This document shows positions 26,720 through 35,383 of a stretch of DNA of 64,000 nucleotides, piece by piece. A program made the position numbers and the translations under genes. How positions within the stretch are numbered: the stretch's first letter is position 1; the number at the start of each line of letters is the position of its first letter. This DNA is from Treponema sp. J25 (GTDB taxonomy: Bacteria > Spirochaetota > Spirochaetia > Treponematales > Breznakiellaceae). Location of the stretch: the NCBI RefSeq assembly GCF_004343725.1, contig NZ_PTQW01000042.1:17755-81754 (forward strand), given 5' to 3'. Under the pieces are notes generated by a model, which saw nothing but the letters and a program-made list of their open reading frames with translations, did not search any database and was not told the DNA's origin.

Positions 26720-26736
26720 ACCATCCTACCCACCCT

Positions 26737-27990
26737 TTATACGGCCTTTTTATTCCGACCCTTTTGTAGTTTGTACACATGGGCCAGGATTGTGGCAATA
26801 GCCTGATAGTACTTTTCTGGTATTATATCCCCAATCTCCGTTTCTGCATATAAGGCCCGGGCAAGAGGCTTGTTTTCTACGATCGGTACATCGTTTTCCT
26901 CCGCAATTTTCCGGATCCGGAGGGCCATTTCATCGGCCCCTTTGGCAGTCACCATGGGGGCAGTCATGGTAGTCTCGTTCCACTCCAGGGCTACCGCATA
27001 GTGGGTCGGGTTCGTAATAACCACATCCGCCTTTGGCACATTGGCCACCATGTTCCGCGAAAGAAGTTCCCGCATCCGTTGCCGGAGCCTGCTTTTGATG
27101 AGGGGATCCCCCTCGTACATCTTTCGTTCTTCCTTTACCTCTTCCCTTGTCATTTTTAAGGATTCCCGATACTGCCAGCGCTGAAAAAGATAATCTGGCA
27201 CCGATAACACCAGTAACAAAAGGGCTGCCGTAATAAGGAGGCGAATCGCCAGTTCCGAGACCACCGTAAAACCGGTCCAGAGGTTTGCCCGCTCAAGGGA
27301 AACAAGCTGAGCAAACTTCGAACTAATCGTCAGATATGAAACGACCCCGATGATAGCAATTTTTACCAGCGATTTAGCAAAATTGAAGAGCCCTTCGATA
27401 GAAAAAAGGGTCCGCTGAAAATAGGTTCCCAATCGGGGGACAATTTTTGAAAATTTTGGGGTCAGGGGTTTCGTGGTGAACAAAAAGCCTACCTGGACAA
27501 GGTTCGCAAAAATCCCTGCCACCAGCGCCACCAGCATGATGGGAAGGGCGAGGCGCAGAAAATACGAGATGAAGATTTCATACACCTGTCCATCCTTTGT
27601 AGGATCCAGATCGGTAAGCCGGGTAAAGAAAAAACGAAGCAATTCAAGACAGGTAGTAAACATGGAAGGGCCCAAAAAAAGCAGTACCAGAGCGGGCATC
27701 AGCAATACCAGGGCTCCTACCAACTCATGACTTTTGGCGACCCGGCCCTCTTCTCGGGCCTTGCGGATCTTGTACTCTGAGGGTTCTTCGGTTCGGCCTT
27801 CGTCTTCCGCTGCAAACCATTGAAGATCAATAGCCAGGGCCCGCAGTAACCGGGGGTCCACCTCACGTTGCGGACCGTGTGGTTCAAACCCCTTGTTCCT
27901 CTGCATCTCTTTGAACTTTTTATCCTCCGATCCTCCACCGACAGAGGGGGCCGGAAACAGCATTCTGAAATCCACCGTATTTTGCCTCAT
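26737..27990 (-). CDS. flhB: Flagellar type III export switch protein FlhB, with extended N-terminus
   Basis: FlhB sits in the export gate and switches substrate class from hook to filament after self-cleavage. The cleavage motif NPTH is intact in VVITNPTHYAVAL, and four membrane helices precede it. The usual beginning (DEGRTEEPSEYKIRKAREEGRVAKSHEL) is reached only after ~62 residues. Part of that lead (AIDLQWFAAED) is common in FlhB proteins, but the first ~45 are unusual. The first ATG overlaps the fliR stop as ATGA, which supports it; an internal Met at residue 29 is an alternative. Total length is 417 residues. Confidence 0.95.
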   Translation of the reverse strand: MRQNTVDFRMLFPAPSVGGGSEDKKFKEMQRNKGFEPHGPQREVDPRLLRALAIDLQWFAAEDEGRTEEPSEYKIRKAREEGRVAKSHELVGALVLLMPALVLLFLGPSMFTTCLELLRFFFTRLTDLDPTKDGQVYEIFISYFLRLALPIMLVALVAGIFANLVQVGFLFTTKPLTPKFSKIVPRLGTYFQRTLFSIEGLFNFAKSLVKIAIIGVVSYLTISSKFAQLVSLERANLWTGFTVVSELAIRLLITAALLLLVLSVPDYLFQRWQYRESLKMTREEVKEERKMYEGDPLIKSRLRQRMRELLSRNMVANVPKADVVITNPTHYAVALEWNETTMTAPMVTAKGADEMALRIRKIAEENDVPIVENKPLARALYAETEIGDIIPEKYYQAIATILAHVYKLQKGRNKKAV

Positions 27991-28775
27991 ATGCTGCGCC
28001 CTACCTTGGCCAGGAAACTTTCGAGTTCAAAAAAACCCCGGTTAATCACGTAGGCAAAGGACTCAATAAGAAAGGGCATGCTTACCAGGATAAGAATGTA
28101 GGCCACCGTGATTGAAAGGGGAAACCCTTCCGTAAGGATATTGATTTGAGGAGCCGCCCGAGACAGGAGTCCCATGGCCAGGGATACGAGGAAAAGGGTT
28201 CCCAAAATAGGCATGGATATGACCAAGGCATCGATGAAGAGATTCACCAGGCCCCCTAGGAGTAGCTTAAAAACCCCTTCCCGCCCCGTCACCAGGGCGC
28301 TTACCGAAAGGGTCTGAAACGATCGGAGGAGGCCCCCCTGAAAAAGCTGTTGAAACCCTTCGATGGAAACAAAGGTAAGCATACCGATGATGTTCAGGTA
28401 CTGCCCAAGAAGGGGGTTTTCTATCTGGGCCAGGGGATCGTAGGTTTCGGATGCCCCAAAGCCCATCTGGAGAGAAAAGAATTGGCCCGCCGAAGCAAAG
28501 GCGGAATACACGATAGTAAGGAAAAATCCCAGGATAACCCCGATCAGGGCCTCTCCAATCACCATAAAAAGGAACGTTAGGTTTAAAGCATCCGATGGAA
28601 GGGCGAGTTGAGGGGCCTGGGGAAAAATCACAAAGGCAGAAAAACCTGCCAGGGCAACCTTAGCGACCTGGGGTATCGCATCGGAAGAAAGCAGCGGGGC
28701 TGTCTCGATAAGGGCTAAGGCCCGGGTTGCAATAAGAATAAACAGGGGAGCCTTGGCCAGTATTTCCTCTAGCAT
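27987..28775 (-). CDS. fliR: Flagellar type III export protein FliR
   Basis: FliR is a component of the export gate (FliPQR) in the flagellar basal body. The 262-residue protein has about six hydrophobic helices. It shows family features: LIATRALALIETAPLLSS, FALTIVYSAFASAGQFFSLQMGFGASETYDP-type core (around 95-130), and a conserved C-terminal membrane hairpin. The frame remains open to 28883 but only with charged, low-quality sequence; ATG 28775 follows GGGAGGG at 11 bases and gives the standard N-terminus. A 129-base gap separates it from fliQ. Confidence 0.94.
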   Translation of the reverse strand: MLEEILAKAPLFILIATRALALIETAPLLSSDAIPQVAKVALAGFSAFVIFPQAPQLALPSDALNLTFLFMVIGEALIGVILGFFLTIVYSAFASAGQFFSLQMGFGASETYDPLAQIENPLLGQYLNIIGMLTFVSIEGFQQLFQGGLLRSFQTLSVSALVTGREGVFKLLLGGLVNLFIDALVISMPILGTLFLVSLAMGLLSRAAPQINILTEGFPLSITVAYILILVSMPFLIESFAYVINRGFFELESFLAKVGRSI

Positions 28776-28904
28776 GATAGGAGTTTCCCTCCCCCAGAAA
28801 CAGGAATATTTCTTTTTGTTGCCCCCCGTTTTTTCTTTCCCCGTGGAATACGACCTATCATGGTTGTGGTCCCTCTTTTCCATCCATGCTACTTTTTTCC
28901 TTTT

Positions 28905-29174
28905 CTATTTTACCATCAAAGGAATCATCTTAAAAAGCTGAACCGTATAATCTCCCAGGGAACTAAACATAAAGCCCCCCAGGAAGGCCAGCACAAACAG
29001 AATGGCCAGGATTTTCGGTACAAAGGTAAGGGTCTGCTCCTGAATACTGGTGGTGGCCTGAAGGATAGAGACAATAAGACCCACCAGCAGGGCCGTGAAC
29101 AAAATAGGAGCTGAAAGCAGAAGAATCTGAAAAATTCCTCCCCGCATAAGGGTCACAATATCACCAATACTCAT
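28905..29174 (-). CDS. fliQ: Flagellar type III export protein FliQ
   Basis: This is a small gate component of 89 residues with two membrane helices (ILLLSAPILFTALLVGLIVSILQ and ILAILFVLAFLGGFMFSSL) and the signature ATTSIQEQTLTFVPKI between them. The ORF continues upstream of the true start. ATG 29174 has AAGAGG seven bases before it and gives the family's standard MSIGDIVTLMR start. Confidence 0.95.
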   Translation of the reverse strand: MSIGDIVTLMRGGIFQILLLSAPILFTALLVGLIVSILQATTSIQEQTLTFVPKILAILFVLAFLGGFMFSSLGDYTVQLFKMIPLMVK

Positions 29175-29201
29175 TGGTTTACCTCTTCTTCCTCTTTTTT
29201 C

Positions 29202-29230
29202 AATGGGGGCCATGGCCGAGGGCCCCCATT
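29202..29230 (-). other. Strong intra-operon hairpin between fliP and fliQ
   Basis: AATGGGGGCC (29202-29211) and GGCCCCCATT (29221-29230) form a perfect 10-bp stem with a 9-base loop. On the transcribed strand it is followed by GAAAAAAGAGG, not by T residues, so it is not a rho-independent terminator. It may protect or mark a processing site in the mRNA, or limit translation of fliQ. Confidence 0.6.
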
Positions 29231-29245
29231 CTTGGTGACCTTTGC

Positions 29246-30079
29246 TTATCCAAAGGAACGAATAAGCTGTTCTGTAAGGAGACTCCACCCATCAACCAAA
29301 ACAAAAAGAATAAGTTTAAAGGGCATGGAGATCATTACCGGTGGCAACATGATCATCCCCATCGACATGAGAGCGCTGGCCACCACCATATCGATGACAA
29401 TGAAGGGAATGTACAAGAGGATACCTATCTTAAAAGCCACCGTAAGTTCATTCAGGATGAATGCAGGAATAAGCACATAGGTAGGAACATCTGCCAGGGT
29501 GTTAGGCTTGGGAAGCCCCCGCATGGCCATGAAAAGGCGGATGTTATTGGTGCCCGTCTTATTCCGCATCTGATTATACATAAAAAGCCGTAAGGGCTGT
29601 TCCGCTTCCCGGTAGGCCTCTTCTACGCCGATCTTTCCCTCCGAAAGGGGCTTAAACGACCGGGTATAGATCGTTTCAAAGGTGGGCCACATGATAAAGA
29701 GGGTCATGAAAAAGGAAATTCCCAATATCACCTGGTTTGGAGGAGCCTGCTGCAGCGAAAGGGCCCGCTTAATAAAATCCAGAACGATAGAGATGCGGAG
29801 GAAGCTCGTCATCAAAATAAGGATGCTCGGGGCAAGGGAAAGAACCGTAAGCAATAGGAGCAACTGGATCGAAAAGGCCACTTCCCGGCCACTGGCGGGA
29901 TTACGAATGGTAAGATCGATAAAGGGAACCACCGGCGGGGCCGGCGGAGTGGGAACATTCACCGTCCCCTGGGTGGAACGGCCGGGGAAATTACTCTGAT
30001 TTTGTTGCTGTGCAAAAAGGGGGCCGCTTACACAAAGAAACATGCCCACCAAAAGGAAGAACAGGCCTCTTCCTTTCAT
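29246..30079 (-). CDS. fliP: Flagellar type III export protein FliP
   Basis: FliP is a core gate protein. The 277-residue product has a cleavable signal sequence (MKGRGLFFLLVGMFLCVSGPLFAQ), a short periplasmic linker, and four membrane helices. Family marks are PSILILMTSFLRISIVLDFIKRALSLQQAPPNQVILGISFFMTLF and SALMSMGMIMLPPVMISMPFKLILFVLVDGW near the end. It overlaps fliO by four bases. Confidence 0.96.
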   Translation of the reverse strand: MKGRGLFFLLVGMFLCVSGPLFAQQQNQSNFPGRSTQGTVNVPTPPAPPVVPFIDLTIRNPASGREVAFSIQLLLLLTVLSLAPSILILMTSFLRISIVLDFIKRALSLQQAPPNQVILGISFFMTLFIMWPTFETIYTRSFKPLSEGKIGVEEAYREAEQPLRLFMYNQMRNKTGTNNIRLFMAMRGLPKPNTLADVPTYVLIPAFILNELTVAFKIGILLYIPFIVIDMVVASALMSMGMIMLPPVMISMPFKLILFVLVDGWSLLTEQLIRSFG

Positions 30080-30687
30080 GATTGTAACCTCTTGAGTCGT
30101 TCCCGTTGTTTTCGGATTTCCTCTGCTTCCAGAGCTTCTTTGTGAACCTTCCCACCGGTTCCCTTTCCGTAGCCCCAGGAGGCTAAGATCTTTTTAAAAT
30201 CGAGGGCCCGCTGGGACCGGCGGGCCTGTTGTTCCGATTCTTCAAGGAAAAGGGCGTCCAGGGTTTCTTGGTCATCTATTTCCGCAATAGGGTGCACTCC
30301 CCCATCACTGGCCCCTACGAGGTAGGCCTTTCTGCCCAGGGCTACCACATGCACAAAACGATTCGAACCCAGATGCACCGAGGCCACCAGACGAAGATTC
30401 GATGCTTCCTGCTGGGTAGGTCGAGAAAGGCGCCTAAAAAAGTAGACCACCCCATATACTGCGGCTGCTACCACCGCAAGGATAATGACGAGGCGAAAAA
30501 CAGTCCAGAAGGAAAAAGGATTTTGTACCGTTGCAGCAGCCGGCGACGGCTCTTCGATGGTAAGGGTCCGTTCATCGACCCTCTGGTTTTGAGTATCCCC
30601 AATAGCAGGGCCCTCCGCCCCCGTCTGGCCATATCCCATCATTCCCAGAAGGATCGCCAAGGACCCCACGAGTAGCATCTTTTTCAA
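30076..30687 (-). CDS. fliO: Flagellar assembly protein FliO/FliZ
   Basis: The 203-residue protein has a signal peptide (MKKMLLVGSLAILLGMMGYGQTG) and a single membrane helix (FRLVIILAVVAAAVYGVVYFF, ~68-88). A FliO-like cytosolic domain follows (LRLVASVHLGSNRFVHVVALGRKAYLVGASDGGVHPIAEI). FliO assists FliP ring assembly. Spirochete literature often calls this gene fliZ. It lies immediately upstream of fliP, as expected. Confidence 0.9.
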   Translation of the reverse strand: MKKMLLVGSLAILLGMMGYGQTGAEGPAIGDTQNQRVDERTLTIEEPSPAAATVQNPFSFWTVFRLVIILAVVAAAVYGVVYFFRRLSRPTQQEASNLRLVASVHLGSNRFVHVVALGRKAYLVGASDGGVHPIAEIDDQETLDALFLEESEQQARRSQRALDFKKILASWGYGKGTGGKVHKEALEAEEIRKQRERLKRLQS

Positions 30688-30707
30688 TGTCCCCTCCCAT
30701 TCCGGGC

Positions 30708-31931
30708 TTAACCCATATCACTCATCCGTTCCATGGGCGAAACAATCTCGGTAACCCGGACACCAAAATTTTCATCTATGACTACCACTTCTCCTTTGGC
30801 AATCAATTTGTGGTTTACCAGGATGTCCACGGGCTCACCGGCCAGTTTATCCAATTCAATAATGGTGCCTTCCCCCATTCCGAGGATTTCTTTAATAAGT
30901 TTTTTTGTCCTCCCGAGCTCCACGGTGAGTTCCATGTACACATCCATAATGAGACCGATATTCCCCTGTTCGGCAGGCCCCATCTGGGGAGTCAATGAAG
31001 GGAATTGAACGGGCTGAACGCTGGGGGTTTGCAGGGGAGCCCCATAGGCCCCCATCGCCGGCATAGGCTGCTGAGCCGGCATGGGGCCAAACATGGCCTG
31101 CCCTGGCATCATGCCGTACCCACCTTGCGCCATAGCACCACCGGTCATGGCAGGCCCCATAGCCATTCCTCCAGCGCCAACGGGGCTCGCCATGGATCCA
31201 CCTATTCCGGGAGGAACCGCCCCTGCCACAGGGGCGCCCATACCCATCATTCCCATCGCAGCACCCGCCGTCGCCCGGGGGCTCGCCCCAAGGGAACTCG
31301 CGATAGCAGTGGCCACCGACATACCCAGCACTTCCCAGAGGGGAATTTCCACCCCATCGCTAAATTTCATGGTATAGCTAATCCGAACAAAATCTCCTGC
31401 CGGTAAGGCTACCACCGCTTTGGGCACATGGGTCGCGTCAGGAGATGTGGAAGTGATAGTCTTGTTTCCTGTTTTTTCGGTAAGGGCCGTAATCTGGGTA
31501 CCCGTGATCTGGCTTACCACTTCCCCTATCACCGAAAGGGCCATATCGTCCAGTTCGATATTTTCCTCATGGTTCATGAGGCTGGCAATTTTTCGAGCCC
31601 CTTCTTCAGGGAACACAAACATATGTTCCCCCGATAAGCCGGCGGTAAAATCTACTTTTACCGCTACCGCCATATCGGTTACTTTTTGTAAAAAGGCTTC
31701 CCGGTTAGTGCCATCGACCCCCGTCAGCTGCAGTGAGACCGTCGTACCCGTCATCATCGAAAGGTTCGACGACTGGGTCGGCAAGGTACCGGTGATAAAA
31801 TCCTGTAACGCCGATCGCACCCCTTCATCTAAAGAAGCAGATCCACCGCCAGAGGGGATTCCAAAACTGCTTGAATCAACACCCGCTAACAGGGCATCTA
31901 TCTCATCCTGCGAAAGTGCGCCATCGCTCAT
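30708..31931 (-). CDS. fliY: Flagellar switch protein FliY/FliN with CheC-like domain
   Basis: This is a C-ring component of 407 residues. An N-terminal CheY-binding-type peptide (ALSQDEIDALLAG) is followed by a CheC-like domain (~40-210), a Met/Gly/Ala/Pro-rich linker (~213-318), and a C-terminal FliN/SpoA domain (IMDVYMELTVELGRTKKLIKEIL onward). In CheC/FliY phosphatases the pattern is E-x-x-N; here it reads EVVS at 137-140, so the Asn is lost and phosphatase activity toward CheY-P is doubtful. Only one E-x-x-x helix was found. It overlaps fliM by four bases. Confidence 0.93.
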   Translation of the reverse strand: MSDGALSQDEIDALLAGVDSSSFGIPSGGGSASLDEGVRSALQDFITGTLPTQSSNLSMMTGTTVSLQLTGVDGTNREAFLQKVTDMAVAVKVDFTAGLSGEHMFVFPEEGARKIASLMNHEENIELDDMALSVIGEVVSQITGTQITALTEKTGNKTITSTSPDATHVPKAVVALPAGDFVRISYTMKFSDGVEIPLWEVLGMSVATAIASSLGASPRATAGAAMGMMGMGAPVAGAVPPGIGGSMASPVGAGGMAMGPAMTGGAMAQGGYGMMPGQAMFGPMPAQQPMPAMGAYGAPLQTPSVQPVQFPSLTPQMGPAEQGNIGLIMDVYMELTVELGRTKKLIKEILGMGEGTIIELDKLAGEPVDILVNHKLIAKGEVVVIDENFGVRVTEIVSPMERMSDMG

Positions 31932-32959
31932 ACGCTTTCCTCCCCTTCTGATGCGAGCTCTTCAAATTCTTCCTGTTCAAGCTCCGCAAGTTTCTTTACT
32001 ATCTGTACCGCCATTTTTTTTCCTACCACCCCTGGTCGGCACAGGAATTTCTTCTTGTTACCAATATTAAGCGTCATGGGATCGCCGACCCGGACATTGT
32101 ACAAGCGGATTACGTCGCCCACTTTTAAGGAGAGCACATCCCGGACAGGAATCTGGATCCGCCCCACCTCCGCCACCACGGTAATATCCACCGTGGAAAG
32201 TTTATCTTTTAAGATATTCAGGTTTTCGGTAGTGGTACCCCGTCGAACCGAGGAATACCAGTACTGGGCCGAAAGTTTTCCAATAATGGGCTCAATAGTG
32301 AGGTAGGGGATACAAAAGTTCATCATTCCTTCTACCTCTCCCACCTTCGTCTCCAGGGTAACCAGCACCACCATTTCAGAGGGAGGCACGATCTGGGCAA
32401 ACTGGGGATTCGTGTCGATCTGCCCGAGCCGGGGACGGAGGTCAATAACCTGGGACCAGGCTTCCCGCATGTTTCCCAGAATACGGACGATGATCCCTTC
32501 CATAACAGACTGTTCTATATCCGTGAGTTCATGCTGCACCTTGGTCCCTTCGCCGGTCCCCCCAAAAAGTCGATCAATAATCGAAAAGGTAACCGCCGGA
32601 TCGATCTCTAAAATAGCATTCCCCTTCAGGGGGTCCATGTTGATGATAGCCAGCGTTGTAGGAGTAGGAATGGACCGGATAAATTCTTCGTAGGTAAGCT
32701 GATCTACCGAGGCCACATGCACATGAACCATGCTCCGCAAATAGGCTGAAAGGGAAGTGGTGGTAAGCCGGGCAAAGGTCTCGTGCATGATAGAAACGGT
32801 GCGGATCTGTTCTTTGGAAAATTTATCAGGCCGCTTAAAATCATAAATTTTGATTTTACGGGTATCCGCCGCGGGTTTAAATTCCTCCGGTTCTGCCTCT
32901 CCCGCATTGATGGCTGTGAGAAGCTGATCTATTTCTTCCTGGGAAAGGACTTCTGTCAT
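31928..32959 (-). CDS. fliM: Flagellar motor switch protein FliM
   Basis: FliM is the C-ring protein that binds CheY-P and changes rotation direction. The 343-residue protein has the N-terminal CheY-binding peptide VLSQEEIDQLLTAI and the middle domain with the conserved GGTGE (FGGTGEGTKVQHELTDIEQSVME). The C-terminal SpoA-like domain (GDVIRLYNVRVGDPMTLNIGNKKKFLCRPGVVGKK) completes it. Length and motifs are standard. Confidence 0.97.
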   Translation of the reverse strand: MTEVLSQEEIDQLLTAINAGEAEPEEFKPAADTRKIKIYDFKRPDKFSKEQIRTVSIMHETFARLTTTSLSAYLRSMVHVHVASVDQLTYEEFIRSIPTPTTLAIINMDPLKGNAILEIDPAVTFSIIDRLFGGTGEGTKVQHELTDIEQSVMEGIIVRILGNMREAWSQVIDLRPRLGQIDTNPQFAQIVPPSEMVVLVTLETKVGEVEGMMNFCIPYLTIEPIIGKLSAQYWYSSVRRGTTTENLNILKDKLSTVDITVVAEVGRIQIPVRDVLSLKVGDVIRLYNVRVGDPMTLNIGNKKKFLCRPGVVGKKMAVQIVKKLAELEQEEFEELASEGEESV

Positions 32960-32975
32960 AGTTATTCCTTTGCTC

Positions 32976-33530
32976 CTACATTTCCATCACATCCAGTTGC
33001 TGGAATAATACTTCCCGAATTCGGGATTTTTGTAAAATATTGTCATTTATGAAATTGCGAATTTCAATCTTCAGTTTCTCTTCGTTTTCTGGCCGAAGAT
33101 CCTCCGCATACTTACTGCTGAAATAATTCCGGATAAAATCTTTCAATTGATAAAGCCGGTTTGTCAATTCGGTCTGGGCATTTTTATCGTTTAAATCATA
33201 ACCCAACACCACCGTAACCACCACCGAATAGGGCGTGGGGTCCTTGGTTCTCGTTCGTACCTGACCAATGCTGGTGAACCAGGAATATTCGGGCTTTTTT
33301 GCTGCGTAGGGGCTCGCGGGCTCCACAATGGTTTGGGGTTTACCGGAACCGCTCATAACCCGGTACGTGATTACAGAAACAGTAACGATGAATATGAGGG
33401 CTCCCAATCCTATGGCCACAAATTTAAGAATCGTGGGAAGCAACCCTCCCAATCCGGAGGCTTTTCGGGGGGCCCCTTCTCCTCCCTGAGACTCACCTTC
33501 ATCAAGATTCAATTCTTGATCATCCGCCAT
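32976..33530 (-). CDS. fliL: Flagellar basal body-associated protein FliL
   Basis: FliL surrounds the stator and supports torque or stator recruitment. The 184-residue protein has a short cytosolic N-terminus, one membrane helix (FVAIGLGALIFIVTVSVITYRVM, ~37-59), and a periplasmic FliL domain ending IRNFINDNILQKSRIREVLFQQLDVMEM. The start has GGAGG seven bases upstream. A good internal promoter lies just upstream. Confidence 0.93.
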   Translation of the reverse strand: MADDQELNLDEGESQGGEGAPRKASGLGGLLPTILKFVAIGLGALIFIVTVSVITYRVMSGSGKPQTIVEPASPYAAKKPEYSWFTSIGQVRTRTKDPTPYSVVVTVVLGYDLNDKNAQTELTNRLYQLKDFIRNYFSSKYAEDLRPENEEKLKIEIRNFINDNILQKSRIREVLFQQLDVMEM

Positions 33531-33564
33531 CGCTCATCCTCCGATACCACCGGTTCATCGCCTT

Positions 33565-33593
33565 ATAATATCCTATTTTACCTGGAAATGCAA
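33565..33593 (-). promoter_or_regulatory. Internal sigma-70-type promoter upstream of fliL
   Basis: On the minus strand, TTGCAT (33588-33593) and TATTAT (33565-33570) are 17 bases apart. They lie in the 97-base gap between motB and fliL, one of the few gaps in this otherwise tightly packed operon. No terminator hairpin follows motB, so it would add transcription to fliL and the export genes. Confidence 0.65.
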
Positions 33594-33627
33594 ACCGGCA
33601 TGTTCTTTTTAATCCTAAAGAGAGCGA

Positions 33628-34368
33628 TTACAGGTGACCTTCGTCAAGAATCACGATATCTACCCGTCGATTATAGGCCCGTCCTTCCGGTGTATCATTA
33701 CTCGCCAGGGGTACCGTATCAGCAAAGCCAGCTACCTGGAATCGCTTCTCCTCTATTCCAATATCGGTAAGAAACTTTAACACATTGATAGATCGAGCAG
33801 CGGAAAGTTCCCAGTTTGATGGCCAGGGACCGGCTGGATCCACCGGCATCGAGTCGGTATGACCTTCGATGCGGAACTTTCGACCTGCCAAATCCGGCGA
33901 ATTAAGAAGCGATCCTAGGCGTAACAAAATATCCCGGGTTTCTTCTATATTGATTTCCGCACTGGCAGGACGGAAAAAAGCGTCTGAAGCAAGGGTGATC
34001 ACGAGGCCCCGTTCATCGGAACTAATGCGTACCTTGTTCGATTTTATTTCCGGTGCAAAAAGGCTCGTGGCTTTTTTCTTTGCCGTAGAGAGGGACTTTC
34101 CTTTTTCCATAGAAGGAAGGGACATGATGGTATTTCCGAGGTCAGCACTTTTTCCTGCCGTGAGGGTAGCCCCGCCCTCGGCAGGACCCATCCCGAGGTT
34201 GTTAAGGGCAGAAATCATCTGCTGGAGTTGGACCTCATCCACTTCAGAAACATTAAAGAGGGCCACGAAGAAACACAGCAAAAGGGTAACCATGTCTGAA
34301 TAGGTTACGAGCCATTCAGGAGCCCCCCCACCCCCGCCGCCTTCTTCCTGTTTTTTCTTTCGGGCCAT
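33628..34368 (-). CDS. motB: Flagellar stator protein MotB
   Basis: MotB is the ion-channel and peptidoglycan-anchoring half of the stator. The 246-residue protein has a Gly-rich cytosolic tail and a single membrane helix with the essential Asp at position 25 (TYSDMVTLLLCFFVALF). A C-terminal OmpA-like domain follows with FRIEGHTDSMPVDP and ELSAARSINVLKFL. The gene follows motA by three bases. Confidence 0.96.
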   Translation of the reverse strand: MARKKKQEEGGGGGGAPEWLVTYSDMVTLLLCFFVALFNVSEVDEVQLQQMISALNNLGMGPAEGGATLTAGKSADLGNTIMSLPSMEKGKSLSTAKKKATSLFAPEIKSNKVRISSDERGLVITLASDAFFRPASAEINIEETRDILLRLGSLLNSPDLAGRKFRIEGHTDSMPVDPAGPWPSNWELSAARSINVLKFLTDIGIEEKRFQVAGFADTVPLASNDTPEGRAYNRRVDIVILDEGHL

Positions 34369-34371
34369 ACA

Positions 34372-35154
34372 TTAATCCTTAAGGATCTCCGCTTCTACAC
34401 TCTTACGAGTGACAGGATCAAGGTAGGACAGCAGTTTAAGGGCCAGAATCCGAGGATTATCTCCCGCTTGAATAGAAAGGACCCCTTCGATAATCATCTC
34501 TTTTACCTGGGTTTCCGCCGCATCATGACTTTTTAGTTTAGTCATGATAGGAATGAGCACCATGTTTGCCATGATGGCCCCATAAAAGGTGGTAACCAGG
34601 GCGACGGCCATGTTAGGACCAATCTGGCTTTTGTCTTCCAGATTTTTCATCATGGCGATAAGACCCGTTACGGTTCCGAGCATTCCCATACCGGGGGCCA
34701 GTTTTGACCATGCATCGATGATACCAATACGGTAGGCATGGCGAGCCTGCATGGCGTTCAATTCATTTTCCATAAGGGTCCGGATAATTTCCACATCACT
34801 TCCATCAACCACGAGGCGCAGCCCCTTCTTCATGAATTCATCATCCAGATCCTCTAATTCTTCTTCCAGGGCCAGGATCCCTTCCCTTCGGGCCTTTTCT
34901 GCAAAGGACATGAGTTTAGTAATAATTGCCTGTTCCCCAAATTTGGGGACCCTCATGGTAAGCCCAATGATTTTGAATACCCCGAGGACATCGGACATGG
35001 AGTAACTGGTAAACAACGCAAAATAGGACCCAACAATAGTCATAAACACCGAGGGAATATCCACATAGGTCATGATGGTACCCCCGGACGTAAAAATAGC
35101 CATGACCAGCATTGCAAAGGCCCCAACAAGCCCAATAATCGTCGCTAAGTCCAT
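34372..35154 (-). CDS. motA: Flagellar stator protein MotA
   Basis: MotA is the ion-driven torque-generating stator subunit. The 260-residue protein has four membrane helices, a large cytosolic loop with charged residues, and the conserved KLAPGMGMLGTVTGLIAMMKNLEDKSQIGPNMAVALVTTFYGAIMANM segment. It ends with the usual LSYLDP and a charged tail. Confidence 0.97.
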   Translation of the reverse strand: MDLATIIGLVGAFAMLVMAIFTSGGTIMTYVDIPSVFMTIVGSYFALFTSYSMSDVLGVFKIIGLTMRVPKFGEQAIITKLMSFAEKARREGILALEEELEDLDDEFMKKGLRLVVDGSDVEIIRTLMENELNAMQARHAYRIGIIDAWSKLAPGMGMLGTVTGLIAMMKNLEDKSQIGPNMAVALVTTFYGAIMANMVLIPIMTKLKSHDAAETQVKEMIIEGVLSIQAGDNPRILALKLLSYLDPVTRKSVEAEILKD

Positions 35155-35162
35155 ATGCGGTC

Positions 35163-35360
35163 CTACTCCTCGTTTTTAAAGCCCCCGATACGCTGTCGAT
35201 ACGCCACGATGCGCTCGATGATTTCCTCTGGCCGTTCCCGGATCACCACATGCTTACCCGATAACATAATAAGGGTTGTATCGGGGGTGGTTTCCATCGA
35301 TTCAATCTGATGAGGATTAATGTAATACTCCGTACCATCAAGGCGTGTTACGCGTATCAT
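35163..35360 (-). CDS. flbD: Flagellar protein FlbD
   Basis: This small conserved flagellar protein has 65 residues and starts MIRVTRLDGTEYYINPHQIESMETTPDTTL, the FlbD family pattern. Its function is not well defined. It always neighbours motA in spirochetes and Firmicutes. The ribosome-binding site ATAGGAG precedes the ATG. It is the first gene downstream of the sigma-28-like promoter at 35384-35410. Confidence 0.92.
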   Translation of the reverse strand: MIRVTRLDGTEYYINPHQIESMETTPDTTLIMLSGKHVVIRERPEEIIERIVAYRQRIGGFKNEE

Positions 35361-35383
35361 ATTCGCTCCTATTCTACAACGGA

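Noticed and set aside
33531..33570. 12-codon leader peptide before fliL (MNRWYRRMSDGG)
   Set aside because: It overlaps the fliL start and its own start lacks a ribosome-binding site; probably chance.
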